Of a DNA stretch of 64,000 nucleotides, positions 30,437-42,153 are shown piece by piece. Location of the stretch: NCBI GenBank assembly GCA_963920575.1, contig OY986970.1, forward strand, positions 15,087,588 to 15,151,587, written 5' to 3'. A program made the position numbers and the translations under genes. This DNA comes from Narthecium ossifragum. Lineage: Eukaryota; Streptophyta; Magnoliopsida; Dioscoreales; Nartheciaceae. Within the stretch, counting starts at the first letter, position 1. Each line of letters starts with the position of its first letter. The notes beneath the pieces were generated by a model, which worked only from the letters and a program-made list of their open reading frames with translations, was not told the origin of the DNA and did not search any database.

Positions 30437-32874
30437 TGTCGCGCCCTGACCCGCGAAAGCCCAACCGGGCCGGGCGACGCGAACCGGAACCTACAAAACG
30501 CGGAAAAGAACGGCAAGGGTTCCCTCTAACCTATTGGTCTCTCTAACAGTTCACCAAAAGCACCTTCAATTAAAACAACAATAATAAGCAAAACCTCGAA
30601 CCACAGATTATAAACTCAAAGTGTTTAATATACAAATCCTCGGAGAGGAGAAGATTCAAAGTACAACATTACTCCCGTAGGAGACTAACTAACATAGGGT
30701 AAAAGCAGTAAACGATCACCACCTCTCAAAGTCCAACAGGCGCTGCCGCACCACCGACCAACTGCCCGGTAGGGGCCACAGAAGAGGAACTGACGCCTGC
30801 ACCTGCAAAACGCAGCCCCGGGTAGGTGTGAGCACTAAGCTTAGTAGGGATCTACACTACGCCACACAGAAGGAAGACGGAAACACAACAGTGTCGCCCT
30901 CAAGCCAGACTCGAGTGAGCTACAATGGTCCCATTACCATTCACTGGTGATCTCTAGGCATATCCAACCATGGTCACCCCAACGAACTGGGCCCATCCTG
31001 GATAAGCCTAGTGTCGCAGGGTTCCAGCTGTGGTCGCCCAACTCGTCATGGGCCCACACTGATGCCCCTACTGGCAGGAACGGACACTGCCCAAAGAATA
31101 AGACCCGTCACCGGTGGCATCCTCAACACCTGACTTGAGGCCGACACGACCTCTACAATCATCAAGCATCAGGTGTACCAGTCCTCTAAGCCTATCATCG
31201 AATAGACTGGACACCACAATTCAAACCGGGTCCAAACTGCCCAACCCCGGTCCTAGGGCTAAGTCCGAGCTTCCAGCCTCGGGACGGCGACCCAAGGATC
31301 ACCCACGCCCTAACCAATGCAACTAATGCACAAATCAACAATGCATGCTATGACATACACAGATAAGAAGCAAAGCATGCAACAGTATGTCAAGCATCAT
31401 ATAAGTCTACTGGATCGCTGCAGCGGTACTACCAACCGCTGCCAGCCGATCCGCAGCGGGTCCCGGCATTACGACGGTACCACGACCATCAACCGCGAAC
31501 TCCTGCAACGGGAAGCAACCCCGAAAACCGCTGATGAACAGTAAACAATATAATATTATATTCAAACACCCAAAACCACCACTTAGGGCCAAATTGATCC
31601 CGTCGATCCGACGTCCAAACGACGTCGGATTCAAGATCCAACTTAGTCACCAGTAGTTGTATATACCAGGATCAACATATCCAAACTCCAGGATCATCCA
31701 ACGGTTGGATTAACGGGAAAACGCTAGTGAAAACCACTAATCAAAACTAACTTTCTAATTAATTGCTGCAACGCAGCCCTCCAGAAAACAATTCATAACA
31801 AATCGTAAACAAATCGGAAAAATACGAAATAAGATGGAATGGAAAGATAACGAAGAGATCTACAACTCTTATGTTTATCTCAACCCAAGATCACGTACAG
31901 GCCGGCCGGACAATACGCCGCAAGCCTGCTGTTCTTCAGGAACAGCAGAAAAACAGAGAAACCGAGCTTAATCATGCATAAAACCTACTCAAATCTCAAC
32001 TGATTAACATGAAACTTAAATTAGTAATTCTAATAAGCATAAAGAATCCAACAAAATAAGGATCAACAAGATCCAACGGCTAGATCACGAGAAACCCATT
32101 AAAGAACATCAGTAGGTAGAAGAACCTACCCAACAGCGCATTCCTCGGTTGATCCCTCGCAAACCAGTCACCAACACGACTCCAAACCACCTCAACAACC
32201 TTCCTCTCGTCGCCACGAATCCAACAAGCTTTGGACCGTCCAAATCGGTGGCCGGAGGAGGGAGAACGGAAGAAAAGAAGCTCGCCGGCGGAAGAAGAGA
32301 AGAAACAGAGCACCGCGGGAAAGAAGAGAAAGAAGGAAGAAGAAGAGAGGAGAAGAGAAGGGAAGAAGGGGGAGGAAAGCCTGGGGGAAAGCCGGCGAAG
32401 GCGGGGAAAAGCTGGGGGAGGGGAGAGAAAGTCCTCCCCTTCTGACAAGTGAGAGCGATGGCCGGCTGCCGTCATCGCTGAAGAGAAAAAAAGCCACCGA
32501 CTGTTTGATCACGAGTCCGATCGATCGCTCCAATGAGTGATCGATCGCTCTCGAGCCGCAAACAGCCCAAAGACCTTCTGCACTAAGCGATCGATCTCCA
32601 AAGCATGTCAGATCGATCTGGCTAGCAAGGCCACATCGATCTCATTAGCAATCCAGATCGATCTCCTTCGCCCAGAAAGGCAAACTTGGGCTAAAACACA
32701 AGCCCAAGCTCAGATCTTCCGATCTCGGGTTCACCTAGCCATTCTAACAAACACTAACACAAACAAGGCCAGTGTGTGCACACGCGGGTGTGAAACAAAC
32801 CAACAAGGCGCAATTTACCAAATTGCCCTTGCGGTCTACAACGAGCCACAGGAGTAGAGGGGCAGGTCCTCACA
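30437..32874 (-). mobile_element. Solo LTR S3
   Basis: TGTCGCGCCCTGACCC...GGTCCTCACA, with exact GCTCC duplications at 30432-30436 and 32875-32879. Phased palindromes at 32519-32663; purine tract 32270-32440 (a CT-rich leader on the minus strand). The frames in that tract are low-complexity. No coding sequence. Confidence 0.88.
32519..32663. repeat. Phased GATCGATC array in S3
   Basis: Cores start at 32519, 32539, 32589, 32611, 32634 (CATCGATC) and 32656; steps within groups are 20, 22, 23 and 22. On the minus strand it lies upstream of the CT-rich leader. Confidence 0.88.
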
Positions 32875-32879
32875 GCTCC

Positions 32880-33097
32880 TACTGGATCTATTCAATCACG
32901 TACATCAATGAAGGCCGTGTGTGCCCTACGTGGGTGTGAAACCGACCGCCAAGGCGCAATTAAGCAAATTGCCCTTGGGGTTCAAAAACAGTGATGCGAT
33001 CAACCGATCTCAACCCAAGGCCAACCGGGCCAACTCCAACCAAGCCAAGCCCTCGACCTAATGCGGTCGGACCAGGTTGGAGGAACGGGTCCGCGGT
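32880..33097 (-). repeat. S2 LTR, right end
   Basis: Resumes S2 after S3: GGCCGTGTGTGCCCTACG, GGCGCAATTAAGCAAATTGCC and GAGGAACGGGTCC match the ends of S1 and S6. The very last bases diverge from CTCACA, so the end is eroded or recombined with the inverted piece that follows. Confidence 0.55.
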
Positions 33098-33399
33098 GTG
33101 GGGGCGCCTGGCAGAGTCTGAGGAGTGGTGATTTTCTGTCTTTCGAACCTTGGTTTAGTTAGCCTCCTACGGAAGTGTATAAATGTTTGTAACTGATTTT
33201 CCCCACTTTGAGGTTTTGTAGACTTGTACTTTGGAATTTTAATCTTTGAGTGTGAGGTTTCTATTGATGTTAGAATTGTTAATTGAGGGTGTTTAATGAA
33301 TTTTTTAGGGAGACCAGTAGGTTAGAGGGAACACTTGCCATAATTTATGTAGTTAGTTAGGTTCCGGTTCGCGTCCTCGGCCCGGTTGCGTGAGACTTG
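33098..33399 (+). repeat. S-type LTR terminal piece, inverted relative to S2
   Basis: GGGAGACCAGTAGGTTAGAG and GGTTCCGGTTCGCGTCC are the reverse complement of the TGTCGCG end of S3 and S7. It abuts the chromodomain fragment, whose minus-strand frame reads into it and stops at 33357. Confidence 0.6.
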
Positions 33400-33710
33400 T
33401 CTAGGTCCACCTGGAGAGTGGGTCTCGGCCCATGGTTGGGCATGGGTTCGGCTAGCCCAGGTTGAGCTTGGTTCTCAACCGTATCATCCCCTCCACCTTC
33501 GAAAAGTTCCTTGTCCCCAAGGCCGAAGTCAGGATAATGATCCAAGAAATCCGTGAACACCTCCCATATTGCTTCGGCTAGACTATGGCTCTTCCAATGT
33601 ACTAGAACTTCTTCTAGTTGACGGGGAGGCTGCCGATGGTCGATGATAGCCTGGGGATATAGCTTGGGATGATCTTCTGACGGGTCCAGAATCTTGGTGA
33701 CGATGGGTAC
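33400..33710 (-). pseudogene. Chromovirus integrase tail with chromodomain
   Basis: The minus-strand frame holds EEVLVHWKSHSLAEAIWEVF, then HYPDFGLGDKELFEGGGDD, the usual end of a plant chromovirus integrase. The chromodomain directs integration to modified chromatin. The two aromatic positions of the motif are Trp-rich as expected. The protein is missing everything before about 33710, where an S-type LTR begins. A remnant. Confidence 0.7.
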
Positions 33711-35148
33711 TGTGAGGACTCGGTCCGACCGCGTGAGGTCGAAGATCTGGCCCGTCTGGCCCGATCAACCCTCGGTTGTGTTTTTGTGGTTGGTTTCACA
33801 CCCGCATTGTGCACACACGACCCTTTTGATTGATGTATGTGCTAATTAGAACCTTAGGCGGGCTTGGGTTCGAAGGACCGAAGTCCGAGCATGAGGGCGA
33901 TCGGGTCAGCTACTGTAGCAGGTCAGTGTGGAACCCGATATAAGACCCTTCCCCTCTTCTTCTTCTTCTTCTTTTTCTTCTTTTCTTTCCACTGTTCTTG
34001 CGATCCCTTCCCCATCGGAGAGCTTCGTGTGCGTGAGAGAGAGGGAAGCAGCTCCAGCGAGCTTGGAGGCTTTCCTTGGTGAGGGCCTCCTCTCCTTCCT
34101 TCGTTCCTCTTGTTTTCTCTGTTTCCCGCCGCCCGACTTTTCTCTCCCTGCTTTTCCTTCTTCTCAGGCGATGATTGTGGGCAAGGGAGTGCCTGGCGGA
34201 CTTCGGCAGCTTCCCCGACGGCTTGGAGGCATCCCACGGCAAGGGAGGAGGTGGATTAGCAAGGTTGACGGTGGATTAACCAAGGACTAGCTTAGCATGG
34301 GTAGGGTTCTTGACCTAGGACCTTGATCAAGTGTTAATATGTGTTTGAACCTTTAACTCTTTGATTTCTTCTTGCAAATTAATGCTCCTAGGGTAGTTCA
34401 ATTACTTTCTTGAGTTTGGAATGAATTGATTTGGATTTTAGTTGTATTTAAACATGTTTTTCCCCGATTTTATTGAAGTTCTGTTCTTCGATGAACAGTT
34501 GAGCTCAAGCCTTTTTTTTGAGCTGTCTAAACTTGATTTCTGTTATTGTTCTACATAAACTTTGTACATTGATGAGTTAGCTTTCAATTACAACTAGTTT
34601 CATGATTTTTAGAGCTACATAGAATTTCTGGTAAATTAAATGGTCTGTCTGTGTTGAAGGAGGACAATTAGCTTAATTGGTCTAATTAAGTGATTTTTAA
34701 TTATTCGATTAAGTTGATTCTTGGTGGAGATGATCTTAATGATCTTAGGAAGAGATCTACGAAGTTTGGTTTCAATTTGAGTTATTTTTCAAGGATTTAT
34801 ACATGATTTAGAGAATCTGAATTCTTACTGAAATTATAGGGTTTGATATAGTTTCGTTTATCCGATTGATCCGGTTTTTGGATATGTGATTCGGGGTATG
34901 CCATTGAGTGGGCATATCAAGTTTCATATCAATCGGACGGCTAGATAGAAAAGATTTTTCCAAAGTTTGCTATATAAATGTCTGATTTCAATAAATCGAC
35001 TATTTTTAATGTTATTCCCCTGAAGTGCGTAGAATAAATGGGCCTTAAGTAAGCCCTCAGCTTTGAATAAAATATTATTAAAATCGTTTCTTTGGTTATT
35101 TAATTGTTTAGGTGGGGTTGTATCCCGTTGTAGGCCTGAGCGCCCTTT
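33711..35148 (+). repeat. Truncated S-type LTR
   Basis: Starts TGTGAGGACTCGGTCCGACC, the reverse complement of the CTCACA end. CGATATAAGACCC at about 33937-33949 followed by a CT-rich leader (33950-34160) supports plus-strand transcription. It ends within the sequence before 35149, where a Q-type LTR takes over; the TGTCGCG end is missing. No gene. Confidence 0.55.
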
Positions 35149-35884
35149 TATCCCCCCTCAATCCCTAGAAACAGTCCTATGTATAGCTTTAAGTGTCTCC
35201 ATCCTCGGATTAGATTTGAGCCGTTAATTTTCTTCACTGCGAAGGTAAGACCGATCCTTCCATAGGTGTAAGATCGATCCTTTGATATCAACATCTTCAA
35301 TTTCTGTCTACGCCCGAGGAAGATCGACCATTTGAAAGAAGAATGATCGATCCTTCTCTGTAGGATGGATAATAGGATGGATCCTTCGATAGGAGAAAGA
35401 TCGATCCTTTGCATTGGCGATTTTCTCAATCTTCTCGAGTGAAAGGAGGATCGATCCTTCTATGATCATCTGAAAAGTATGCGTTCTGTCAGGTCTGTCT
35501 GCATAAAAGGATCGATCCTTTTAGGGAAAATGATCGATCTTTCTTTCCTGAGTATTTACTGTTTTGCCATCCAGACTGCGTCATTGTTACTAAAATTGCC
35601 ATAACTTCCTCTAGAAAACTCGGAATCACGAACCGTAAAATTATCCAGAAACTAAACTTCAAGAGCTTTCCAACCATATATGGCACATCATCTAGTTCTT
35701 TATCAGCTGGTACAGTTTAATCTTTAAAGTTGATCCATATACTCTTTTCAGCTTCTTTTCGAACTTAAGGACTTCAATTGCATCCTAAATCAAAATATAA
35801 GAATAATGAGTGTATTTAGGTACCAAATAAGCACAGGAGACTAAGTATTAATGGATAGAAATATAACATTATGCATCATCATCA
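35149..35884 (-). repeat. Q2 3' LTR (truncated)
   Basis: On the minus strand starts TGATGATGATGCATAATG, as in Q3. Palindromes at 35249-35520 lie upstream of a TATA-like CTATACATAG (35177-35186). The rest is lost at the junction with the S-type LTR. Confidence 0.8.
35249..35520. repeat. Phased GATCGATC array in Q2 LTR
   Basis: Core pairs at 35249/35272, 35322/35345 and 35378/35399 (steps 23, 23, 21), with further cores near 35450, 35508 and 35531. Most are flanked to read GGATCGATCC or AGGATCGATCCTT. Confidence 0.85.
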
Positions 35885-35899
35885 AATTCCCCCACACTT
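35885..35899 (-). other. Q2 polypurine tract
   Basis: Coding strand AAGTGTGGGGGAATT next to the LTR, identical to Q3's tract. Confidence 0.8.
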
Positions 35900-37216
35900 A
35901 GCTTTTGCTCGTCCTCGGGCAAAACTAAAATTCACTCTACTCAACATATCAAGGTTGCAACGGCATCAACAAAGAACAATCAAGCTCTTCACAACTCATA
36001 ACATATCATGAACAAACATTTTTAGACAACTTAAAAATCAATAAACACTCAACTCTCATGTGTTTGAAGGGTGTGTATTTTACTCAAATTCATTCCAATG
36101 AAAATGATCTACCATAAGCTTGCATATCTTCTCATTCCCCACCACTAGAATCACATGCATAACATGAATCATAAGGACTTCAAAAGGTTATAATGGGGTC
36201 CAGGATTAAGGTGGGAAATATTTGGGAATGTAGCTCAAAAGGCAATGGAACTAATGGAGCAAAAACACATCAATCATACATGTATAACCAATCACTCCAT
36301 TCAACAACTTCCTCAATTTGGCTTTAACATACTCAAACCATATAACATTACTAAATTGGCAAAGAGATTGCTCATAGGAATAATTTTTAACCGAAATAGG
36401 GAACAATCTTTTGCAAAAGCTTCCACCTTTGTAGAAATCATACATAAATATACCCCTTTCTTGGAGTATTAGGAGGATTCAGAAACACGTATAGTAACAT
36501 GAAAAATAATTTCCTCCTTCAATCTCTTTTCTTCTTTTCTTTTCTTTTTCTTTCCTTTTTTTTCAATCATAGCCATACCACAAATCCAAACACCCCCACA
36601 CTTGAAACTTGCACACCCATACCTGTCATAATGATGATCAATGCTCCACTAGTTTTATGGCTTGGGTAACGGTATTGTTTTTTCAGGTTTAAAGCTTGTA
36701 ATGTGGGTTAACAATGAAGTCAATAAAGCTCAAAGATGTTTAGTAAAAGGAAAATTTAATCACAAGGTAGGCTATTTGGCTTATGTAGCTTATAACAAAG
36801 ATAGCCTTAATCATGTTCATGTATGCTTGTGTCAATGTGATCTCGAATAGAATCAAAGCAAGTTTTAGAGAAACAAATCCATAGAAGAATATCTCTCATC
36901 AAAGAAAATAGTGAGACTGATATGAATGTTTCAGTCTAAAGGCTCAAAATCTCATTAGCTTTTGTCTAGTAAATTTAGTCACTACCATCTCAAGGAAAAT
37001 AACTCAACTAATTAATTCTAAGTCGCAAGATTACTCGTTCAATCATGTTATGAATATGTCAAGCTTAACTAGTTCTCGCTCATGGCAAATGCAACCTAGA
37101 TCTCCTCCCCCACACTTGAAACTGACATTGCCCCTAATGTAAGGTGGAATGCAAAGAAAAGGTAAATATAACTAAAATGGAAATGCGAAAATAAAAAGAG
37201 AAAGAAACGAGCTCCC

Positions 37217-37240
37217 CTTGGGTTGCCTCCCAAGCAGCGC
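37217..37240 (-). other. Conserved CTTGGGAGGCAACCCAAG hairpin (Q2)
   Basis: Coding strand GCGCTG then CTTGGGAGGCAACCCAAGG, 40 bp after the pol stop. Perfect 6-bp stem. Confidence 0.75.
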
Positions 37241-37280
37241 CTTTGTTTGTTGTCATTGGCTCGACTTCATGCTTTGTTCT

Positions 37281-37790
37281 TTAATAAGTATAAATCGGCT
37301 CCGCAAGGTCCAATTTTTCCACCTTTACTGTTTGAACGCCTTCATAGAAAGGTTTAAGTCGATGGCCATTCACCGTGAACATTTTGGAAGTGGCTAAACT
37401 TTGAATTTCAACTGCACCATGAGAAAAAACATTAGTAACAATAAAAGGTCCAATCCAACGAGAACAAAACTTACCTAGAAACAAGCGTAGGCGTGATTGG
37501 TAAAGGAGGACTTTTTGACCAACTTTAAACTCCTTTCTAGAGATCATCTTGTCATGAAAAGCTTTTGTCTTTTCCTTGTAAATCCTAGCGCTCTCATAGG
37601 CATCGTTGTGAATTTCCTCTAATTCTTGTAGTTGCAACTTCCTATGTTCTCTACTCTCATCCATCTTCATGTTAAAGCTCTTGATAGCCCAATAAGCCTT
37701 ATGTTCTAACTCAACTTGAAGGTGACATGGTTTCCCAACCAACAAACGATAAGGTAACATACCGATGGGTGTCTTATATGCAGTTCTATA
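37281..37790 (-). pseudogene. Athila integrase C-terminal part
   Basis: Minus-strand frame 37281-37817; the true pol part starts at 37790, left of solo LTR S6. It reads [18 protein letters not shown], the helix [17 protein letters not shown], the barrel ([22 protein letters not shown]) and ends [12 protein letters not shown], as usual for Athila. The first nine codons of the open frame belong to the LTR. Integrase inserts the cDNA; the core lies at 40228-40540. Confidence 0.85.
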
Positions 37791-39060
37791 TGTCACACCC
37801 CGACCCAGAAAACTCATCTAGGACGGGACGTGAGGGTTCCTATCACTATTCACATCCAACTGGCGCGATACATTTGCAGAAAACAGAGATAAACTTAAAC
37901 AATTTAAACTCCAGACAAAAAGTTGTAACTCAATTTATAAAAACATCAAGTTTTAATGTTTAAACATCTTATACAATTTCTTATCAAACTCCTCCAAAGA
38001 AAAGATATTATACATGGAATCCTAAAAGTCCTCGAAAAATGTTTATAATTTACAAAACTATCAAAAGGACAACAGTCATCCTGCAGCAACCTCAAACGCC
38101 TCTGGAAGTAGTCGCGCCGCCAAAAGCTGATCCCGCCGGCTCTACTAACGAAGAACTGGTGCTTGCAACTTCAAACACAGCCCGGGTATGAGTGAGCGAT
38201 AAGCTCAGTAGGGTTCTATTCTACGGCACACTGAAAGGAGGACAACAACAACGATGATGTCTCCCCGCTCAAGCCTAAGGAATGCCACGGGGTCCCACGA
38301 CCCCTATCGACTCCCCAAAGGATCCTATTTTTCTAGACCGACCACACTGGGAACATCAACTAACACGCTAGGAGGAACAAGAATCAGAACTAGTAGGATC
38401 ACCGTTACTCAGCGGGAAACCACTGCATGGGGACCATGTCAGGGACATCGACAACCATCCTTAGCACTCGGCCTTGAGAAGACACCACAACCTCTAAACC
38501 TCAAAGCAAAGATCATAGCCAACTATAGCACATCCTCAATAACATGAGATTCCAATTATACAATCACGTCCTAATCCATACTACCCAGCTGTGGTCTTAA
38601 GGCTAGATCCAACCTACCCGGAGCCTTGGATTGGTGATCAACCAATCGCCCGCCTAACCTGATATGCCTCTAATGCATACAGTGCATGAACCTATGCCAA
38701 CATCTATCCTAGATGTCTCTATTTGCCACAACATCAATTGTAGGTTCCACAGTTATACAATAGCCCTCGGCACTCGCCGGCAACGGGCTAAGGTTCCACA
38801 ATACCTCGTTAGCTAACACTCATAGTTAGCTAACGGCTAGGGAAGCAATCTTCATTTAAACTACTAACCAACCAAATATTTAAATGCGAGTCAAAATGTA
38901 AATTCGCTAAAAAGGTAAGTACGCGATTCAATTCTCAATCTCAATAAAAATCCCATGAAAACCCCGTGATAACAACATGCATGCTTCCTAACATGATTGG
39001 ACATCTATCATGAATGGAAATCAATCAAAGGAAACCAGAAAACACTGCTCAGGAGCTCAC

Positions 39061-39420
39061 GGTCGATGCGACGGTCGATCCGACGGTCGACTGTGACGCC
39101 ATGGTCGATGCGACGGTCGACCGTTAGGTGAAGTGAAAAAAGGAAAAAGGACCCGCGGTCGATCGGCACATCGACTGTGGGAGGTCCAAAACGCGACAGA
39201 GCCTGACGATCGATCCGACGGTCGACTGTTAGGTGGAATGGAAAAAGGGAAGGAGCCCGCAGTCGATCGGAACATCGACCGTGGGTGACCCAAAACGAGA
39301 CAGAGCCTGACGGTCGATCCGACGATCGACCGTCAGGCCAGAAAGAAGCGTTGTCGGATCGACCGTCAGGCCAGAAAGAAGCTTATCAATGCTTGACGGT
39401 CAATCCAACGGTTGATCGTC
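39061..39420. repeat. GGTCGA array with 12-bp step in S6
   Basis: GGTCGA cores at 39061, 39073, 39085, 39103 and 39115 (steps 12, 12, 18, 12), repeated in degenerate blocks to about 39420. Blocks read GACGGTCGATCCGACGGTCG and alternate with the inverse ATCGACCGT. A near-identical arrangement occurs in the copia solo LTR at 58474-58805. Confidence 0.85.
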
Positions 39421-39935
39421 GAGTCTAATGCACAGTTCCTTAGAACAGTGTCGGAAATCCAATTTCTTGGATTTGAATTATCAAATCTTGTTGGAAAACA
39501 ATGAAACTTTGCAGGCATGATACGAGAACCGATTTTGATGGTTAAATCTCAAATGTAGGTCTCAATGACCGAAAACCGACAAAACGACGATAATACGAGA
39601 ATCGTCCGATAAAATACGGAAATCAAACGGTAGGAATACTCGAAGCAAGCTATAACAGTTATGCAATAGGCTACACAACATTCTACCAAGTATTCCTACA
39701 TCGAAATCACAATAAACCTATCCTAGGAGAACCCGATCACAAGATCGAGGTAGAAACACCTACTTGATCAAGTAGGGAAGCTCCTCCACGCGTCCCCCAA
39801 GATCGATCGCCAAGATCCGCTCCTCGAAGATTGCGCCTCCAAGCCCTAGCTCAGCCGGTAGGAGAGAGAAAGAGAGGGAGAGGGAGGCAACAACAGGAGA
39901 AGAAGGAAAATAAAGAGATAGAGAAAGGGTCAGGG

Positions 39936-39944
39936 TATTTATAG
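39936..39944 (-). promoter_or_regulatory. TATA box of S6
   Basis: CTATAAATA on the minus strand, with a CT-rich leader after it and CGATCGA-type motifs (39965-40010) 20-70 bp upstream. Supports the minus-strand direction of S-type LTRs. Confidence 0.6.
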
Positions 39945-40227
39945 AGATCAGAAACCATCTCGGCAGTCAAATTCGATCTTTCCCGATCGAGCTCCGATCT
40001 TTCGATCGAATGCACCCTTAAGGTTCTAATCATTCACATACATCAATCCAAGGCCGTGTGTGCAACGCGGCTGTGAAACTGACCACCAGGGGGCATATTT
40101 ACCAAAATGCCCCTGGGTCGAAAACTACCATACGATCGCCTGATCGTACCCGATGCGGAATCAAACCAACAGAAAAATGGCCCTCGACCCACGCGGTCGA
40201 GCCAGGTCAGAGGGACGGGCCCTCACA

Positions 40228-40540
40228 CTATATGCCCACAAAGCATCATCCAAATGCAAACTCCAATCTTTTCTATTTGGATTTACCGTCTTTTCAATGA
40301 TGGACTTGATCTCTCGATTTGACACTTCCGTTTGCCCACTAGTTTGCGGATGATAGGCGGTCGACACCTTATGGGTCACATGGTACTTCCTTAGCAACGC
40401 CTCCACAGTTCGATTGCAAAAGTGCGTGCCTCGAACACTTATGAAAGCTCTTGGAATTCCAAACCTAGATCATATGTTAGACTTAATAAAATCTGCAACA
40501 AGATTAGAATCATCAGTCCTGGTAGCTTTAGCTTCTACCC
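40228..40540 (-). pseudogene. Athila integrase core fragment
   Basis: Minus-strand reading from 40540: VEAKATRTDDSNLVADF, then [37 protein letters not shown] and [12 protein letters not shown]. The second catalytic Asp (normally in ISDRGTHF) reads Val here, a stop (TGA at about 40471-40473) precedes it, and the catalytic Glu of TEVSNRE is present. The rest of the domain is lost beyond the P-type LTR. Confidence 0.8.
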
Positions 40541-41452
40541 TGATCGCTCGCGAACGTGTCGTTAAAACATTGCAAACTCAATCAAATATTAAATTTATAA
40601 TCCTTATTCAATCACTAAACTACTAGGTAGAAAAGCGGTGAAGTCGGGAGTCGATCCATAGGGAAAACATTGGAAACTGAAATCAATTCTTGAAACCCTA
40701 AAACTAAGAAAAAGAATCAAAGATAGAATAGATTTATCTAAACTAATAAATAAAAGAGATAAAAGGTTGATCAATTTGAATCAATGGAGTAGTTACTTAG
40801 GAATTACTCAATCCGCCCAGTTTCATTATTAGTCTTCTCTAGTTATCATCTTGTTCCATTTTCTCAACATTATGAATCATATGACTACAAGCTCACATGA
40901 ATCCCTAAAATAAAGTTAATGTTCCCTACGGCATAACCTATCTTTGCTTGGTATAGATTGTTTTTGGTCCTATGATTACATTAAATTATACTACTCCTAA
41001 TGATCGTGGCACAACCTATCTTCGCGTAGCATAGCTTATCTCAAAGGCAAACCAATAACTTCATGAAAACCATATCATAAATCTCTACAATCAATCACAG
41101 AAATTATGTAGGACTGAAAGTACGTCAAGGGAACTCTGTTCCTTCAACTCTATTAACAATAAAACAGTATTTATGAGATCATGTATCGAGAAGTTTGCAA
41201 CAATCAAACCAAAGAAAAACCAAAACTATACTAGGGTTTCATGAATAATCCTAAGTACAAGAATTAGCAACTCATCTTTTGGATGAAAGCCATCGGGTTG
41301 GAATAGGAAGCTGTCACCATCCACATCCTCTCCGTCTTCTTCTTCCTCCTCCAAAGATTGTCAAAAAGATGCTTATTTTCGGCCAGCCAACACCTTCTTA
41401 TAGGTGTATTCCCGGAATTAGGGTTATGGCTAGGTTGGACATCTAGTGCAAT
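40541..41452 (-). repeat. P-type LTR fragment
   Basis: Starts TGATCGCTCGCGAACG, the reverse of the usual 3' end, and is alignable with P1's LTR up to about GACATCTAGTGCAA (41452), where it breaks off. Tandem hairpins at 40935-40959 and 41013-41037. No target duplication partner found. Confidence 0.7.
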
Positions 41453-41983
41453 GTTTATGATGAGCTTGATGGTTGTGTGAATGAGGTAGTGCCTCCTAAT
41501 ATTGATGATAATGCTTATGATGCTCATGTTACCAATGTTTATGATGCAAGCAAAGATGAGGTTCCTTTTGGAGTTTTACCGGTTCGGAGGATTATTGATG
41601 ATACGTTGATTTGTGAAGAGGATGAATCGGTCCTTCCGGTGTTTCTTGATGATAATGGTATTGATGAATGCATGCATGATTTGATACCTCCCGTGAGTCA
41701 TGATGATGTTATTATGCCGGTTTATAAAAGCTTTCCATGAGCACATACCTAATATTGGGGATGAATCATTTGATTTCAACTTGCCGATTCATGAAGCTTT
41801 TCATGAGGACATACCTTATTTTGATAATGATTCATGTGATATTGTGTCGCCGGTCTACGAAGGTTTTTCTGAGAATATATCAAGCCTTGAGTAGGATAAT
41901 TATTATGATATTAATTTGCCGGTTCAAGAAGCTTTTTATGAGGAGTTACCTAAACTTGATGCATATATTGATGAAGTTTAATG
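41453..41983 (+). pseudogene. Acidic repeat protein remnant of R
   Basis: Starting mid-frame (VYDELDGCVNEVVPPNIDD) it reads acidic, Pro-containing units: PVYKSF, LPIHEAFHEDIPYFD, SPVYEGFSENISSL, LPVQEAFYEELPKLD. The unit is about 24 residues, seen four times. There is a frameshift near 41738, a stop at 41893 and a final stop near 41981. By position and character it corresponds to the acidic tail of P1 and P2 gag-protease, but the sequence is different. Confidence 0.5.
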
Positions 41984-42153
41984 TAAAAATCACATGTCGG
42001 TCTTTGATGGGATGGATGATGTCTATGATGACTTGGAGGATCCTTGTGAGACCTCCTTTAGGAAACCTCACTTCGAGCCTCTACCCTTTACTTCATCTAC
42101 ATTTCTTGAACATTGTGAGGTACCGAACCTTGTTTTTCCGAACTTCTTAGGTC

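Larger units (their letters stand above)
37791..40227 (-). mobile_element. Solo LTR S6 inserted in Q2 integrase
   Basis: TGTCACACCCCGACCC...GGGCCCTCACA, with exact CTATA duplications at 37786-37790 and 40228-40232. Minus-strand TATA box CTATAAATA (39936-39944) is followed by a CT-rich leader (39840-39930); palindromes lie on both sides. Unlike the other S copies its inner array uses GGTCGA units spaced 12 bp. No coding sequence; the short frames there are products of the array. Confidence 0.9.
35149..40540 (-). mobile_element. Q2: 3' part of an autonomous Athila element
   Basis: In minus-strand order: integrase core and tail (split by S6), conserved hairpin, 3' non-coding region, polypurine tract, 3' LTR (truncated at 35149). 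It is cut at 40540 by a P-type LTR, so RT, protease and gag are missing. LTR start, tract and 3' region match Q3, making Q2 a relative of the pol donor that could have mobilised Q3. 35900-37216 has no gene. Confidence 0.8.

Noticed and set aside
29811..30529. Long overlapping frames on both strands (197 and 217 codons)
   Set aside because: They lie in a purine/pyrimidine-biased tract of an S-type LTR and consist of Glu/Arg/Lys or Ser/Pro/Leu runs with no domain.
32080..32533. Several frames of 70-130 codons on both strands
   Set aside because: Same kind of GA/CT-rich leader inside solo LTR S3; low complexity.
33864..34290. Frames of 72-120 codons on both strands
   Set aside because: CT-rich LTR leader; the proteins are Ser/Phe or Lys/Arg runs.
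39057..39293. 78-codon minus-strand frame with RPSDRSS repeats
   Set aside because: Product of the GGTCGA array in S6, not a gene.
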